In this document: piece after piece, positions 27,745-37,063 of the stretch
Numbering within the stretch: position 1 is the first letter of the stretch
How the letters are laid out: each line of letters begins with the position of its first letter
From: Effusibacillus lacus
Lineage (GTDB): Bacteria; Bacillota; Bacilli; Tumebacillales; Effusibacillaceae
Direction: 5' to 3'
Length of the DNA: 64,000 bases
Assembly: GCF_002335525.1 (NCBI RefSeq)
Contig: NZ_BDUF01000014.1
Span: forward strand, 45,650 to 109,649
Made by a program: the position numbers and the translations under genes
Notes under the pieces: model-generated
Databases searched by the model: none
Seen by the model: the letters and a program-made list of their open reading frames with translations, nothing else
Told to the model about the DNA's origin: nothing

Positions 27745-29016
27745 TCACTCTCCCCTTTCCTGCCAGTTCTTGCCGGTCCGGGCATCCAGCAGCCTTATCG
27801 GAAGCTTCTCGTGCTGCACCACCCATACGGGTTGCAGCCGGACCTGTCTCCCCTCTTCCTGGACTGCATATGCCAGGAAGATGTCAATGGCACCTTCCCT
27901 TGCTGCAGCGGGAGGAGGCAAGATCTCCACGGTCTCTTCCTTTGTTTCCGCCCCGATGTACCGAATGTTGCGCTGCATTTCCATGACCTCATTGCCCTTT
28001 AGATCCACTTGAATTCCCGTATCGCGGGGAAGCACCGGTATTCCGTTTCGATACTCGGTGAACAGATATTGCCGGCTGTCCTCGCCCCAACTGGCATGCA
28101 GACGGCCGATATAATCGCCCTGCATGCCACCGTGCTCGTTTATGAACGCTACCGCCCGTTGAAAGGAATTGTCCATGTTGGCTGTTTTCGATTGTTTGTC
28201 AAAGGGCAGCGTATTGGTGTACCGGATGGTCCTGGAGGTGATTTGGACCGTCCGGTTTCCGTCCGTGACAATCAGCGACCCGTCCCGCTCCTGGATTCTC
28301 CGGGTAAGAGTGGGATCGACAAAGAAGGTCCGCCCCAGGGAATCCGCCGGAAGTGTTGCCCATTCGCCTCTGATCACCGGAATCTTGGTTTTCTCATTTA
28401 AGACAAGAAACGATTTTGGGTTGCCAGGCTGCTCCACATATTTCGGCAGACTGCCCCATTGGGCCAGTTGGTCGAACAGTCGGGTCTGGCTCCCCAGTTT
28501 TCCGCGAAACAGGGGCTGTGAATCGTTCATAAAGACGATATAGCCAACCCCGGCTGTGTCCCGATAGACCGTAATGGATGTCACTTTCATCTGGATGCGG
28601 TTGGTTTCCAACAGTTTCAGAATTTGCGAGACTTGCTCTTCATTCAGGGCAAACCCGAATTCAAATTCCAGATACGGGCCCGTACGAATCCCTTGGTTCA
28701 TCGGTTCCGGAAAGACGACCGCTTCCATTTCCCGTACGGCTGACATCCGCAGTTCGTTCCATGCCTTTTCATAGAGATCGGTAAAGGGGCCTGCAATCCG
28801 GTAGGTCTTGTCCTCAAGACGAGCCTGAATCCGGACCGGAAGGAGCATTTCTTCCGCACTTCTGCCAATGCCAAATGCAGGATTGGGAAGAAAACCTCCC
28901 TGATCAAGGGATTCAAACACAGGCGTATTGTTCCATAGGCCAACCGACAACACGATTGACAGTGTTACAAGAAAAGCAAGCAAACCGGTTTTGAAAGATT
29001 CCATACGTTTGTGCAT
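27745..29016 (-). CDS. yycH: two-component regulatory protein YycH
   Basis: Membrane-anchored regulator that with YycI restrains WalK; 423 residues. One N-terminal membrane helix (TGLLAFLVTLSIVLSVGLW), then two extracellular PAS-like domains typical of YycH. It begins one base after walK stops, ribosome site within the walK end. The sequence ends CDS NWQERGE. Confidence 0.9.
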   Translation of the reverse strand: MHKRMESFKTGLLAFLVTLSIVLSVGLWNNTPVFESLDQGGFLPNPAFGIGRSAEEMLLPVRIQARLEDKTYRIAGPFTDLYEKAWNELRMSAVREMEAVVFPEPMNQGIRTGPYLEFEFGFALNEEQVSQILKLLETNRIQMKVTSITVYRDTAGVGYIVFMNDSQPLFRGKLGSQTRLFDQLAQWGSLPKYVEQPGNPKSFLVLNEKTKIPVIRGEWATLPADSLGRTFFVDPTLTRRIQERDGSLIVTDGNRTVQITSRTIRYTNTLPFDKQSKTANMDNSFQRAVAFINEHGGMQGDYIGRLHASWGEDSRQYLFTEYRNGIPVLPRDTGIQVDLKGNEVMEMQRNIRYIGAETKEETVEILPPPAAAREGAIDIFLAYAVQEEGRQVRLQPVWVVQHEKLPIRLLDARTGKNWQERGE

Positions 29017-29017
29017 C

Positions 29018-30781
29018 TTAAGCGGCCCCCTCCTTCACACGGGGAAGGGTAAAGGTAACAGTTGTTCCCTTGTCGACCACACTTTCGATCCAGATGCTTC
29101 CGCCGTGAGCCTCTATGATCTGTTTGGCAATGGAGAGTCCCAAACCGGTACCGCCCAATTTTCTCGAACGGGCTTTGTCGACCCGATAGAAACGCTCAAA
29201 GATCCGGGGGAGATCCTTTGCGGGGATTCCAATGCCGGAATCTATTACCTTTACTTCGATCAGCTCCTGTTTGGCAGTTGCGACCAGCCGGATAATGCCT
29301 TGAGCAGGTGTGTGTTTGATCGCGTTTGTCACCAGGTTGTCAAGCACCTGGTCCAATTTGTCCGGATCTGCCGCCACCAAGGGAAGTGTGGAGGGTGCCT
29401 CCACAAACATGGAAATCTCCTGCTGGCGACATTGAAACGCAAACCGGTCGGCCACATCATCAAGGATCTGTACCAGATTGATATTTTGAAACGTCCACTG
29501 CATCTTGCCCGCATCCAGCCGGGACAGCTGCAACAATTCGGTGACCATGCGCACCATTCGCTCCGTCTCGTTTTGAATCACCTGCAGGAACCTTGTCCGC
29601 AGGACAGGTTCCTCGGCAGCTCCATCGTTAAGAGCTTCCAGGTAACTTTTGATGGTGGTAAGCGGTGTCCGGATCTCGTGGGACACATTGGCAACAAAAT
29701 CGCGGCGTGCCTGTTCTTCCCGTTCTTTCTCTGTGATGTCCCGGATCACAATGACAAAGCGGGTAGTTCCTTTCTCTCCCCGGATAGGGGACGCATACGC
29801 CTGGAGAATGCTTCCTTTGGGTCCGCGAAAGTGCATCTCCCGTCCGGCCATTAGCGGCAGGGGGGTATTCGGATCTTCTTCCATCATTAACAATTGGGTA
29901 ATCGGAAGACCTACCGGATCGTCCTCGCATCCGAGCAGTTGCTTGGCAGCCGGATTGATCAGGACGATTTGATTGGAGGAATCCACTGCAATCACCCCAT
30001 CACTCAGGTGCGTCAGGATCGCCTCCAGTTTCTCCCGTTCCTGTTCGTTCTCATCAAGCGCCCCTTTTAACCGGTACACCAGGTAGTTGAACGTCTCCCC
30101 CAATTGCCCGATCTCATCATCGTTTCGTACCTGCACCACCTGATTGAAGTCTCCCCTTGCCATCGCTTTTGCTTTCTTCGTGATCTCCACGATAGGGTTT
30201 GTGATGGTGCGGGCCAATGCGACCCCCAGGATGGCGGTTAACACAAGAGCAATCAGAAGACCGGTGTAAAACATCATGTTGAGTTCCTTGATGGTCTTAT
30301 AGATTTTGCTCATGGGAGCCACCATGTAGACGGCTCCGATCACTTCCGTTTCGTTCTTGATCGGGATGGCCAGAAACGTGTACCGTTGGCCTGATTGCGC
30401 ATCTTCCCGAATCACTTCGTCCTTGCTGCCCAGCAGAGCCCGGGTCACTTCTGTCCGCAAACGTTTTTGACCAATGGTTGACTTGTCACCGGAAGTGGCC
30501 AGAATCGTTCCGTTTTTGTTCAGGACATAGACCTCCGATTCCGAGGCAAAGGAAGTGATCAGGTTGTCAATATCTTTTATCGTCTCCGGAGTCATGTCTT
30601 TCTCCATATAACGCTGCAGCTGTGCAGACAGGAATCGGGCCTGTGTGTTGATGGTTGTCGAAAAATTTCCAAGGAAATAGGAGTTCACCGACCGGATGAA
30701 ATATACCCCGATCAATTGCATCGCAAACAGGATCAACAGCAAGTAGATCAACACCAGTTTCCCGCGAATGCTTCGGAACAA
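29018..30781 (-). CDS. walK: sensor histidine kinase WalK
   Basis: Essential cell-wall sensor kinase, 587 residues from TTG 30781. Two transmembrane helices (about 9-30 and 165-187) bracket an extracellular domain; HAMP, a PAS domain and HisKA follow, with the phosphorylatable histidine in ANVSHEIRTPLTTIKSYLEAL, then HATPase (DNLVTNAIKHT, GTGLGLSIAKQII). TTG at LFRSIRGKLV was chosen because GAGGAGG lies eight bases upstream and it follows the walR stop; a TTG at 30802 would overlap. Paired with WalR. Confidence 0.94.
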   Translation of the reverse strand: MFRSIRGKLVLIYLLLILFAMQLIGVYFIRSVNSYFLGNFSTTINTQARFLSAQLQRYMEKDMTPETIKDIDNLITSFASESEVYVLNKNGTILATSGDKSTIGQKRLRTEVTRALLGSKDEVIREDAQSGQRYTFLAIPIKNETEVIGAVYMVAPMSKIYKTIKELNMMFYTGLLIALVLTAILGVALARTITNPIVEITKKAKAMARGDFNQVVQVRNDDEIGQLGETFNYLVYRLKGALDENEQEREKLEAILTHLSDGVIAVDSSNQIVLINPAAKQLLGCEDDPVGLPITQLLMMEEDPNTPLPLMAGREMHFRGPKGSILQAYASPIRGEKGTTRFVIVIRDITEKEREEQARRDFVANVSHEIRTPLTTIKSYLEALNDGAAEEPVLRTRFLQVIQNETERMVRMVTELLQLSRLDAGKMQWTFQNINLVQILDDVADRFAFQCRQQEISMFVEAPSTLPLVAADPDKLDQVLDNLVTNAIKHTPAQGIIRLVATAKQELIEVKVIDSGIGIPAKDLPRIFERFYRVDKARSRKLGGTGLGLSIAKQIIEAHGGSIWIESVVDKGTTVTFTLPRVKEGAA

Positions 30782-30786
30782 GCGAT

Positions 30787-31473
30787 CTACCTCCTCATAC
30801 AATATCCGACCCCGCGGCGGGTTAGAATGTACTCGGGATTGCTGGGGTCCGTCTCGATTTTTTCCCGCAATCGCCGGATGGTCACATCCACTGTCCGGAT
30901 ATCGCCCAGGTAATCAAATCCCCACACTTCATGCAGCAAATGTTCCCGGGTCATCACTTTCCCCGGGAAACGGGCCAGGTAGGCCAGCAGTTCAAACTCC
31001 CTGTGGGTCAGGTCTACAAGTTCTTCTTTCTTGTACACCTGATAGGTGGAGGTGTCGATCACCAATTCCCCAATAGTATAGCGAGGCTTGGTGAAGGCAA
31101 TGGGTTCTGCATATTGCCGGCGCAGGTTGGCTTTCACACGGGCCACGAGTTCCCTGGAAGAGAAGGGCTTCGTGACATAATCGTCCGCCCCTATCTCCAG
31201 ACCGAGTACTTTGTCAATCTCTGAATCCCGCGCTGTCAGGAAGATGATCGGCACATCCAGAAAGGAACGGATCTCCTGGCAGATCTGAAAACCATCTTTC
31301 TTGGGCAGCATCACGTCCAGCAAAATCAGGTCCGGTTTCTCGGCGTTGGCCAGTTCTACCGCTTCTTCTCCGTCATTGGCAAGACATACCTCGTAGCCCT
31401 CTTTTTCCAAAGTAAACTTCAATATATCAGCAATCGGCAGTTCGTCTTCCACCACCAGAATTTTGTGATTCAC
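30787..31473 (-). CDS. walR: response regulator WalR
   Basis: OmpR/PhoB-family regulator essential for wall metabolism; 228 residues. Receiver domain has phosphoacceptor D in LILLDVMLP (about D51), and the C-terminal winged helix includes [35 protein letters not shown] 31473 chosen since AAAGGG is eight bases before and it matches the Bacillus N-terminus ([10 protein letters not shown]). First gene of the wal operon. Confidence 0.96.
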   Translation of the reverse strand: MNHKILVVEDELPIADILKFTLEKEGYEVCLANDGEEAVELANAEKPDLILLDVMLPKKDGFQICQEIRSFLDVPIIFLTARDSEIDKVLGLEIGADDYVTKPFSSRELVARVKANLRRQYAEPIAFTKPRYTIGELVIDTSTYQVYKKEELVDLTHREFELLAYLARFPGKVMTREHLLHEVWGFDYLGDIRTVDVTIRRLREKIETDPSNPEYILTRRGVGYCMRR

Positions 31474-31713
31474 ACTTGTCACCCTTTCTTGGCATTCCTA
31501 CCCTCTTATGTACTTCCATTGCGGGTCCAAAATTCCTTCATCCAGAAAACTTTGGCATTTCAAGGACACAAATGGAAAGGTTCATCTACAAGTTCTCCGC
31601 TTCAGCATAGGAAGTCGCTGTCTGGCAACACTAATAGAGGGGAAAAATTGGCTTTTCTTAGCCACGACACCTGGTCTGGCATGCATGGGATAGACAAACG
31701 AGGTGATACCGAT

Positions 31714-31890
31714 ATGGAACACGAACCTGATGTGCAAGCGGTATTTGAGAAGCAGCGTCTGGAACTGCTCAAATATAAGGATCGCCTGCCGCGCAGCATC
31801 GAGCCGGATGAAGCGGAAGCAAGAGGTCAACACTTGGCGGATACACTCGAAGCCCACTTTGACTTGGGGAAGGAGGAACAAAGGCAATGA
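31714..31890 (+). CDS. small hypothetical protein
   Basis: 58 acidic residues (MEHEPDVQAVFEKQRLELLKYKDRLPRSIEPDEAEARGQHLADTLEAHFDLGKEEQRQ). GAGGTG ribosome site eight bases before ATG; the stop overlaps the next ATG by four bases, so it forms an operon with the stress-type protein. Family not recognised. Confidence 0.6.
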   Translation: MEHEPDVQAVFEKQRLELLKYKDRLPRSIEPDEAEARGQHLADTLEAHFDLGKEEQRQ

Positions 31891-32423
31891 CCGATATGAA
31901 AAAGACCAACAACAATAACGAACAGCAGCAGGGTCAGGTGCAAACCTTACGAATGCAAAGTACTGACGGACGGAATAACCAGATGCCGCAGGACGAAGTG
32001 CAGCAAACCATAAGTCAGACGCTGCAGGATCGCTCGGATGAGTTTGACCCCAAGAAGGAACAGGCAATCCTGGCCTCCTTTGCCGATCCCGATGTTGCAC
32101 AGAAAGCATCCAACGAATTGAAGAAAATGGGGATCAACACCGTGCAAATTGATCGTGTATCCCCGTACCCCGGGCAGCCGACGCAAAATCTCAGGAACCC
32201 CATAACCGGAAACATTCCGTCTCTTGGGGAGCTGACTTTAGGGATGGATGCCATTTCCAGCCGGGATGCCGGGGTACTGATGGCGGCGGATCCTTCTGCC
32301 AGCGGATACGCCACTACAGCGGATGACGTATCCGGGGAGGACATTCTGCTTACGGCCGTCGTTCCCAAAGACAAGGTGGAGCAGGCAGTTCAGGTAATCC
32401 GCTCCCATGGCGGCCATACATAG
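31887..32423 (+). CDS. hypothetical general-stress-type protein
   Basis: 178 residues: polar, glutamine-rich N-terminus, then a ferredoxin-like or GsiB/YflT-type segment (ASFADPDVAQKASNELKKMGINTVQIDRVSPYPG) and a C-terminal domain (GEDILLTAVVPKDKVEQAVQVIRSHGG). ATG 31887 overlaps the small gene by four bases. A strong terminator follows. The similarity to general-stress proteins is by composition only. Confidence 0.65.
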   Translation: MTDMKKTNNNNEQQQGQVQTLRMQSTDGRNNQMPQDEVQQTISQTLQDRSDEFDPKKEQAILASFADPDVAQKASNELKKMGINTVQIDRVSPYPGQPTQNLRNPITGNIPSLGELTLGMDAISSRDAGVLMAADPSASGYATTADDVSGEDILLTAVVPKDKVEQAVQVIRSHGGHT

Positions 32424-32427
32424 GAAA

Positions 32428-32460
32428 AAAAGAAGCGAGCCGAATCGGCTCGCTTCTTTG
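32428..32460 (+). terminator. Rho-independent terminator
   Basis: Strong stem (AGAAGCGAGCCGA with TCGGCTCGCTTCT) with flanking A and T runs, directly after the stress-type gene. Confidence 0.85.
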
Positions 32461-32486
32461 ACTTATGTGTATTGTCCCAAATGAAA

Positions 32487-32562
<76 letters not shown>

Positions 32563-32629
32563 ACAACGCTATTTACTATACTTGACAAGCGCATCAATGT
32601 CAATCGTTTTTGGCTTGTACATTATGGCA

Positions 32630-32662
32630 GACACACCAACCCCTTGCGGGGCTGGTGTGTTG
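32630..32662 (-). terminator. hairpin after the acyl-CoA ligase gene
   Basis: ACACACCA-CCCC with GGGG-TGGTGTGT, four-base loop, eight bases past the ligase stop on the minus strand. No T-run. Confidence 0.5.
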
Positions 32663-32669
32663 TACGAGC

Positions 32670-34475
32670 TTAGATTTGCAGATGGCCGGTGTCATGGCTG
32701 GGATGTGTGTGTCCCTGTCCGTCCTGGATGGGGACATAGTTGGTTCCGTTGTACATTTCTTCGATCAGATGGCCATATTTTTGCAGAACCGTCTTGTTGC
32801 GAACCTTCATCGTGGGAGTCAGTTCCTCCCCCTCCAGTGTCAACTCGTTCGACAGAATGACCGCCCGTTTGGGTTTCTCGAAGTCAGCAAACGGCTCCGA
32901 ATACTTAATCACTTCCTGGCGAAGCAGCTCCCGGATCTTCGGATGGCTTACCCATTTGCCTTGATCGTCTCCCAGTTGCAGTTCATCCGCGACGGATTTT
33001 AAGGCGAGAAAGTCGGGAACGATCAAGCAGGTGACATATTGTCTTTTATCTCCGATCAAAACGGTCTGTGAGATGTAAGGGCTAAGGGATATGGAGTTTT
33101 CCACCGGCCATGGAGCCACATTTTTTCCGGTGGCCAGAACGATGATGTTTTTTTTGCGATCCACAATCTTTACGTACCCATTGTCGATTTCGGCGATGTC
33201 TCCCGTTTGCAGCCAACCGTCCGGGGTAATCGTCTTGGCGGTTTCTTCCGGATTCTTGTAATAGCCCATCATGACGTTTGGTCCTCTCACCAACAGTTCC
33301 CCATCTTCCGCCAATTTGATTTCCACTCCGGGAATGGGGACTCCTACCGTTCCTCTACGCAGCTTGCCAAACGGGTTCGTGCATATAACGGGGGATGCCT
33401 CCGTCATTCCATACCCTTCATAACAATCAATGCCCGCCTTCCCGAAGAATTCGGAGATGTCGGCCGCCAACCCGGCACCGCCTGACACGATGAATCGGAG
33501 ATTTCCGCCCAAGCCTTGTCTTACTTTTTCATAAATGAGCCGGTCCACGATTCGATAGGCCAACCCTGAGCGTGTTTCATTGGCCAGACCCCGTTCCAGT
33601 ACCTTCCTTATCAGCTTCGGGGATTGTTCCACTCTTCCGTGGATACGGGCATAGACTTTTTCCAGTAATCTGGGGACGGTGCAGAATACAGTGGGACGTA
33701 TCTCCTGCAGATTGACTTGAATGGTTTCGATGCTTTCGGCATAGGCAATGGTTGCCCCCGATGATAAGATGGCGTACTGGCCGACGGTTCGTTCGAAAAT
33801 GTGGGATAAAGGAAGATAGGACAAAGCGATATCAGTCGGATGAATGGGTAAGCAGGACAAGCTGGCGCGGATGTTGGAAGTGATGTTGGAGTGGGAAAGC
33901 ATGACGCCCTTGGGAGTTCCGGAAGTGCCTGAGGTGTGTACGATTGTCGCCAACTGGCTTTCCGGGATGGCGGCATAATCAGGTCGGCCCAGAGTGCCCT
34001 CCTGCTTCATGCCAAGCTTCAGCACGTCCTTGAAGGGTAAGATGCGGTCGGCACACTCATCTGCACAGTCTGTTTCCGGTTGAATAAGAATTGCGCATTT
34101 CAGTTTATCGGGCCAGATTTGAAGAATTTTGCCAAGTTGTGTCTGGTCCTGCACTATTAAATATTCCACGTCGGCATTTCGCAGAATAAACTCAACCTGA
34201 GGTGAAGGCAGTGTCGGGTAGATGGGAGTCACCACCGCACCCAATGACAGAACAGCATAGTCACTGATGGCCCATTGCGGGCAATTGTTGGAGAGAAGAC
34301 CCACTTTATCGCCCTCTTTGACCCCAAGCGATTTTAGTCCGATCGCGAAGTATTGAATCTCATTCCAAAATTCGGCATAGGTAATGGAGTGCCATTGTCC
34401 ATCTTGCTTGTTTCGGAGACATTCCTTGCTTGGATTGGCTCTGACTGCCTCATGCAGCATTTCCACAAGATTCAT
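32670..34475 (-). CDS. AMP-dependent synthetase, long-chain fatty-acid CoA ligase type
   Basis: Adenylate-forming enzyme activating fatty acids with ATP and CoA; 601 residues. The AMP-binding P-loop is TIVHTSGTSGTPKGVMLSH near 180, the GYGMTEASPVI motif near 345, and the hinge region TGDIAEIDNGYVKIVDRKKNIIVLATGKNVAPWPVEN near 440, typical of FadD15-like synthetases. RBS GGGAGG lies six bases before the ATG. Monocistronic, ending at a hairpin. Confidence 0.92.
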   Translation of the reverse strand: MNLVEMLHEAVRANPSKECLRNKQDGQWHSITYAEFWNEIQYFAIGLKSLGVKEGDKVGLLSNNCPQWAISDYAVLSLGAVVTPIYPTLPSPQVEFILRNADVEYLIVQDQTQLGKILQIWPDKLKCAILIQPETDCADECADRILPFKDVLKLGMKQEGTLGRPDYAAIPESQLATIVHTSGTSGTPKGVMLSHSNITSNIRASLSCLPIHPTDIALSYLPLSHIFERTVGQYAILSSGATIAYAESIETIQVNLQEIRPTVFCTVPRLLEKVYARIHGRVEQSPKLIRKVLERGLANETRSGLAYRIVDRLIYEKVRQGLGGNLRFIVSGGAGLAADISEFFGKAGIDCYEGYGMTEASPVICTNPFGKLRRGTVGVPIPGVEIKLAEDGELLVRGPNVMMGYYKNPEETAKTITPDGWLQTGDIAEIDNGYVKIVDRKKNIIVLATGKNVAPWPVENSISLSPYISQTVLIGDKRQYVTCLIVPDFLALKSVADELQLGDDQGKWVSHPKIRELLRQEVIKYSEPFADFEKPKRAVILSNELTLEGEELTPTMKVRNKTVLQKYGHLIEEMYNGTNYVPIQDGQGHTHPSHDTGHLQI

Positions 34476-34661
34476 ACGGTGCCTCCCTTTTTCTGTATTC
34501 TATCTATATATATTTCGACTGATGTGTTTGAATCCCCTCCGGATGCGACTGGTTCGATGACTCGTTCATTCCGTCGCCTCGTTCAGGTAGTCATCGGCGG
34601 TTCCCAAAGATCAGTGGGATTTCTCCATGTCTGGATTTTTTTACATAATGTACCTGCTGTG

Positions 34662-34845
34662 AAGTCTGATTTCAGGCTTATTTTTAATTTTTGGGGTGTC
34701 ATGTCAAGAACAGAACTGATTTTCAGGCTTATTCAAGGGATTTTCGAGGTGTACAAGTAAGAAATGACATTTAGGACTGAAAACCAGTCCTATTTCTGGA
34801 GTACCTTTGATTCCATAAAAATAAGACTGAATTCCAGCCTATTAC
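34662..34845. repeat. four spaced copies of a ~24-base imperfect palindrome
   Basis: Copies: 34662-34685, 34712-34735, 34772-34795, 34822-34845. Shared pattern is ACTGA, four A/T-rich bases, CAG, then a pyrimidine-rich CTTATT-like end. Start-to-start spacing 50, 60, 50 bases. Each can fold (for example TAGGACTG with CAGTCCTA). Regular spacing near multiples of the helical turn suggests protein binding or RNA folds. Confidence 0.5.
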
Positions 34846-34910
34846 TGCTCAGACGAACCCGGACGTATTACAACAAATTATCTCATGCGTGTTTTCATCT
34901 GTCAGTAAAC

Positions 34911-34954
34911 CAAATGAGAAAAGGTACCCATGAAGGGTACCTTTTCTCATTTGG
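34911..34954 (-). terminator. long hairpin, probable terminator of the tRNA cluster
   Basis: A 19-20 base inverted repeat (CCAAATGAGAAAGGTACCC and its partner) around ATGAA. It lies 107 bases downstream of the tRNA-Asp gene on the minus strand. Confidence 0.65.
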
Positions 34955-35060
34955 CGGAGCTGACGGTATGCGGCAGTCAAGCTGCCGGCTGCGATGTGTC
35001 GCTCCCGAAGCGCAGCTCCGACGAACCCAGGTTTCTCGAATCCCTGACGGAATTTCAAAG

Positions 35061-35137
35061 TGGCGGAGCTGACGGGATTCGAACCCGCGGTCTCCCGCGT
35101 GACAGGCGGGCATGTTAGGCCACTACACCACAGCTCC
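35061..35137 (-). tRNA. trnD: tRNA-Asp (GTC)
   Basis: Minus-strand cloverleaf: acceptor GGAGCTG, anticodon loop CTGTCAC (GTC), T-arm GGTTCGAATCC, encoded CCA. Last of three tRNA genes in the cluster. Confidence 0.96.
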
Positions 35138-35211
35138 AAAACACCCCATAAAGTGACGCGAAACGTTGTAGCGTATTCCGGGTACTTTATGGGAACCCTC
35201 GAAATATAATC

Positions 35212-35286
35212 TGGTGACCCCAAGGGGATTCGAACCCCTGTTACCGCCGTGAAAGGGCGGTGTCTTAACCACTTGACCATGGGGCC
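35212..35286 (-). tRNA. trnE: tRNA-Glu (TTC)
   Basis: Minus-strand cloverleaf: acceptor GGCCCCA, anticodon loop CTTTCAC (TTC), T-arm GGTTCGAATCC, encoded CCA. Lies between tRNA-Lys and tRNA-Asp genes, same direction. Confidence 0.96.
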
Positions 35287-35293
35287 AGGAAAC

Positions 35294-35369
35294 TGGTGAG
35301 CCATGATGGACTCGAACCATCGACACCCTGATTAAAAGTCAGGTGCTCTACCGACTGAGCTAATGGCTC
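35294..35369 (-). tRNA. trnK: tRNA-Lys (TTT)
   Basis: Minus-strand cloverleaf: acceptor GAGCCAT, anticodon loop CTTTTAA (TTT), T-arm GGTTCGAGTCC, encoded CCA. First gene of the tRNA cluster; tRNA-Glu begins seven bases later. Confidence 0.96.
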
Positions 35370-35524
35370 TCAAACTCGCCGCTCTCTCGCATCAGAACCG
35401 CCGTCATCGCGGCGACAAGAAAAATCATAACACGAAGCAACTTTTAAAAGCAACCCTTTTTCTATGATTTTTTGATAGGAAATTCTGGAGGAATAGCCAT
35501 GCAAAAAGCCAGTCAATCAAGCCT

Positions 35525-35548
35525 GCAAAAACAGCACCCGAAGGTGCC
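35525..35548 (-). terminator. Rho-independent terminator of purA
   Basis: GCACC-TTCG-GGTGC stem-loop followed by TGTTTTTG on the minus strand, 15 bases past the purA stop. Confidence 0.75.
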
Positions 35549-35561
35549 GTATGCGTTCTGA

Positions 35562-36845
35562 TCAGTAAATATCGGTTACAGGAACTGTCTGTTCCCGGTT
35601 GGGACCAATCGAGAAAATCGCCAACGGAACACCGGTCACTTCGGCTATTTTTTCAATATACGCACGGGTATTGGCCGGAAGATCTTCGTAGGAACGAACT
35701 CCCGTAATATCTTCGTCCCATCCCGGCAGCGTTTCATAGACCGGCTCACACTTGGCCAACACTTTCAGACTTGTCGGAAACTCCTTCAGGATCTCCCCGT
35801 TGTGCCTGTATGCGGTACAAATCTTCAGTTCCTTCAGTCCCGTCAGGATATCCAGTCGGGTGATGGCCATTCCATCAAGGCCCGAAACTCGGCGAGCGTG
35901 CCGGACAACCAGCGAGTCAAACCATCCGACACGGCGCGGACGTCCGGTGGTGGTACCGTATTCGCGTCCCGTCTCCCGGATGAATTGCCCGGTCTCATCC
36001 AGCAGTTCCGTTGGGAACGGGCCGTCTCCTACACGGGTACTATATGCTTTTACCACACCGATAACCTTATCAATCTTGGTAGGACCAACACCAGCCCCGA
36101 TGCAAACGCCGCCGGCAACCGGATTTGATGATGTAACGTAAGGGTAGGTTCCCTGATCGATATCAAGCATCGACGCTTGCGCACCTTCAAACAGCACGTC
36201 TTTGCCTGCATCAATCGCTTCGTTCAACACAACGGAGGTGTCGGTCACATAGGGGCGTATCACTTCCGCATATCCCAGGTACTCCCGGTAAACCGCTTCG
36301 TAGTCAAACCCTTCCGCTCCGTAAAGCTTATCGAACACACGATTTTTCTCTTCCAGATTGCGCTTCAATTTGGCTGCGAACTCTTCCGGATCCAGCAGAT
36401 CAATTATGCGGATACCCACCCTGGCAGCTTTGTCCATGTATGCGGGACCGATCCCTTTTCTGGTGGTGCCGATTTTGTTGCTGCCTTTGCTTTCTTCTTC
36501 CAGTTCGTCCAGTTTGATATGATAAGGCATCACAACATGCGCCCGATCTGAAATACGCAGGTTGTCCGCAGACACCCCGTTGTTCTTCAAATATGTAAGT
36601 TCATCCACCAGCGCTTTCGGATTGACGACCATGCCGTTGCCGATCACGCAGATTTTTTCAGGATAAAAAATACCGGATGGAATGAGGTGAAGCTTAAATT
36701 CCTTGCCCTGAATCGAGATGGTATGACCGGCGTTGTTTCCCCCTTGGTAACGGGCAACCACTCCCGCCTTTTCCGCCAAAAAGTCGGTAATTTTGCCTTT
36801 TCCTTCATCGCCCCACTGGGTACCTACAACCACTAAGGTTGCCAT
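35562..36845 (-). CDS. purA: adenylosuccinate synthase
   Basis: Makes adenylosuccinate from IMP, aspartate and GTP, first step to AMP; 427 residues, full length. Motifs: GTP-binding GDEGKGK (near 12-18), the GAG(V/A)GP region [11 protein letters not shown], and IMP-contact [13 protein letters not shown] near 298. Start ATG 36845, with GGAGGTG seven bases upstream, matches the conserved [18 protein letters not shown]. Separated from dnaB by a terminator. Confidence 0.97.
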   Translation of the reverse strand: MATLVVVGTQWGDEGKGKITDFLAEKAGVVARYQGGNNAGHTISIQGKEFKLHLIPSGIFYPEKICVIGNGMVVNPKALVDELTYLKNNGVSADNLRISDRAHVVMPYHIKLDELEEESKGSNKIGTTRKGIGPAYMDKAARVGIRIIDLLDPEEFAAKLKRNLEEKNRVFDKLYGAEGFDYEAVYREYLGYAEVIRPYVTDTSVVLNEAIDAGKDVLFEGAQASMLDIDQGTYPYVTSSNPVAGGVCIGAGVGPTKIDKVIGVVKAYSTRVGDGPFPTELLDETGQFIRETGREYGTTTGRPRRVGWFDSLVVRHARRVSGLDGMAITRLDILTGLKELKICTAYRHNGEILKEFPTSLKVLAKCEPVYETLPGWDEDITGVRSYEDLPANTRAYIEKIAEVTGVPLAIFSIGPNREQTVPVTDIY

Positions 36846-37018
36846 ACGGCAACACCTCCATATGAATACATTCCCCGAGACCAAGTGTGACCATGCACCT
36901 AATCCCACTAAGTGAGTGTAACAGGAACTGGCGAAATCGTCAAGACAAAACACGAACGTTTAAATTTAATGTTATAGTATTTGTTCGTATTTGCAATTCG
37001 CAGTGGAAATACTCCAAA

Positions 37019-37052
37019 ACAAAAAACCGGAACAGCATTGCATCCTGTTCCA
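37019..37052 (-). terminator. Rho-independent terminator after dnaB
   Basis: GGAACAG with CTGTTCC around a nine-base loop, followed by GGTTTTTTG on the minus strand, 12 bases past the dnaB stop. Confidence 0.8.
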
Positions 37053-37063
37053 GTCTTATAGAA

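Larger units (their letters stand above)
34476..35060. other. gene-free stretch with a periodic palindrome set and a long hairpin
   Basis: No convincing gene. Four related imperfect palindromes lie at about 34662, 34712, 34772 and 34822, and a 19-20 bp inverted repeat lies at 34911-34954. Upstream ligase promoter is at the left end. Confidence 0.6.

Noticed and set aside
34849-35326. Open frames across the tRNA-Glu and tRNA-Asp genes
   Set aside because: They are read-through of tRNA genes; the cloverleaf structures explain the sequence.
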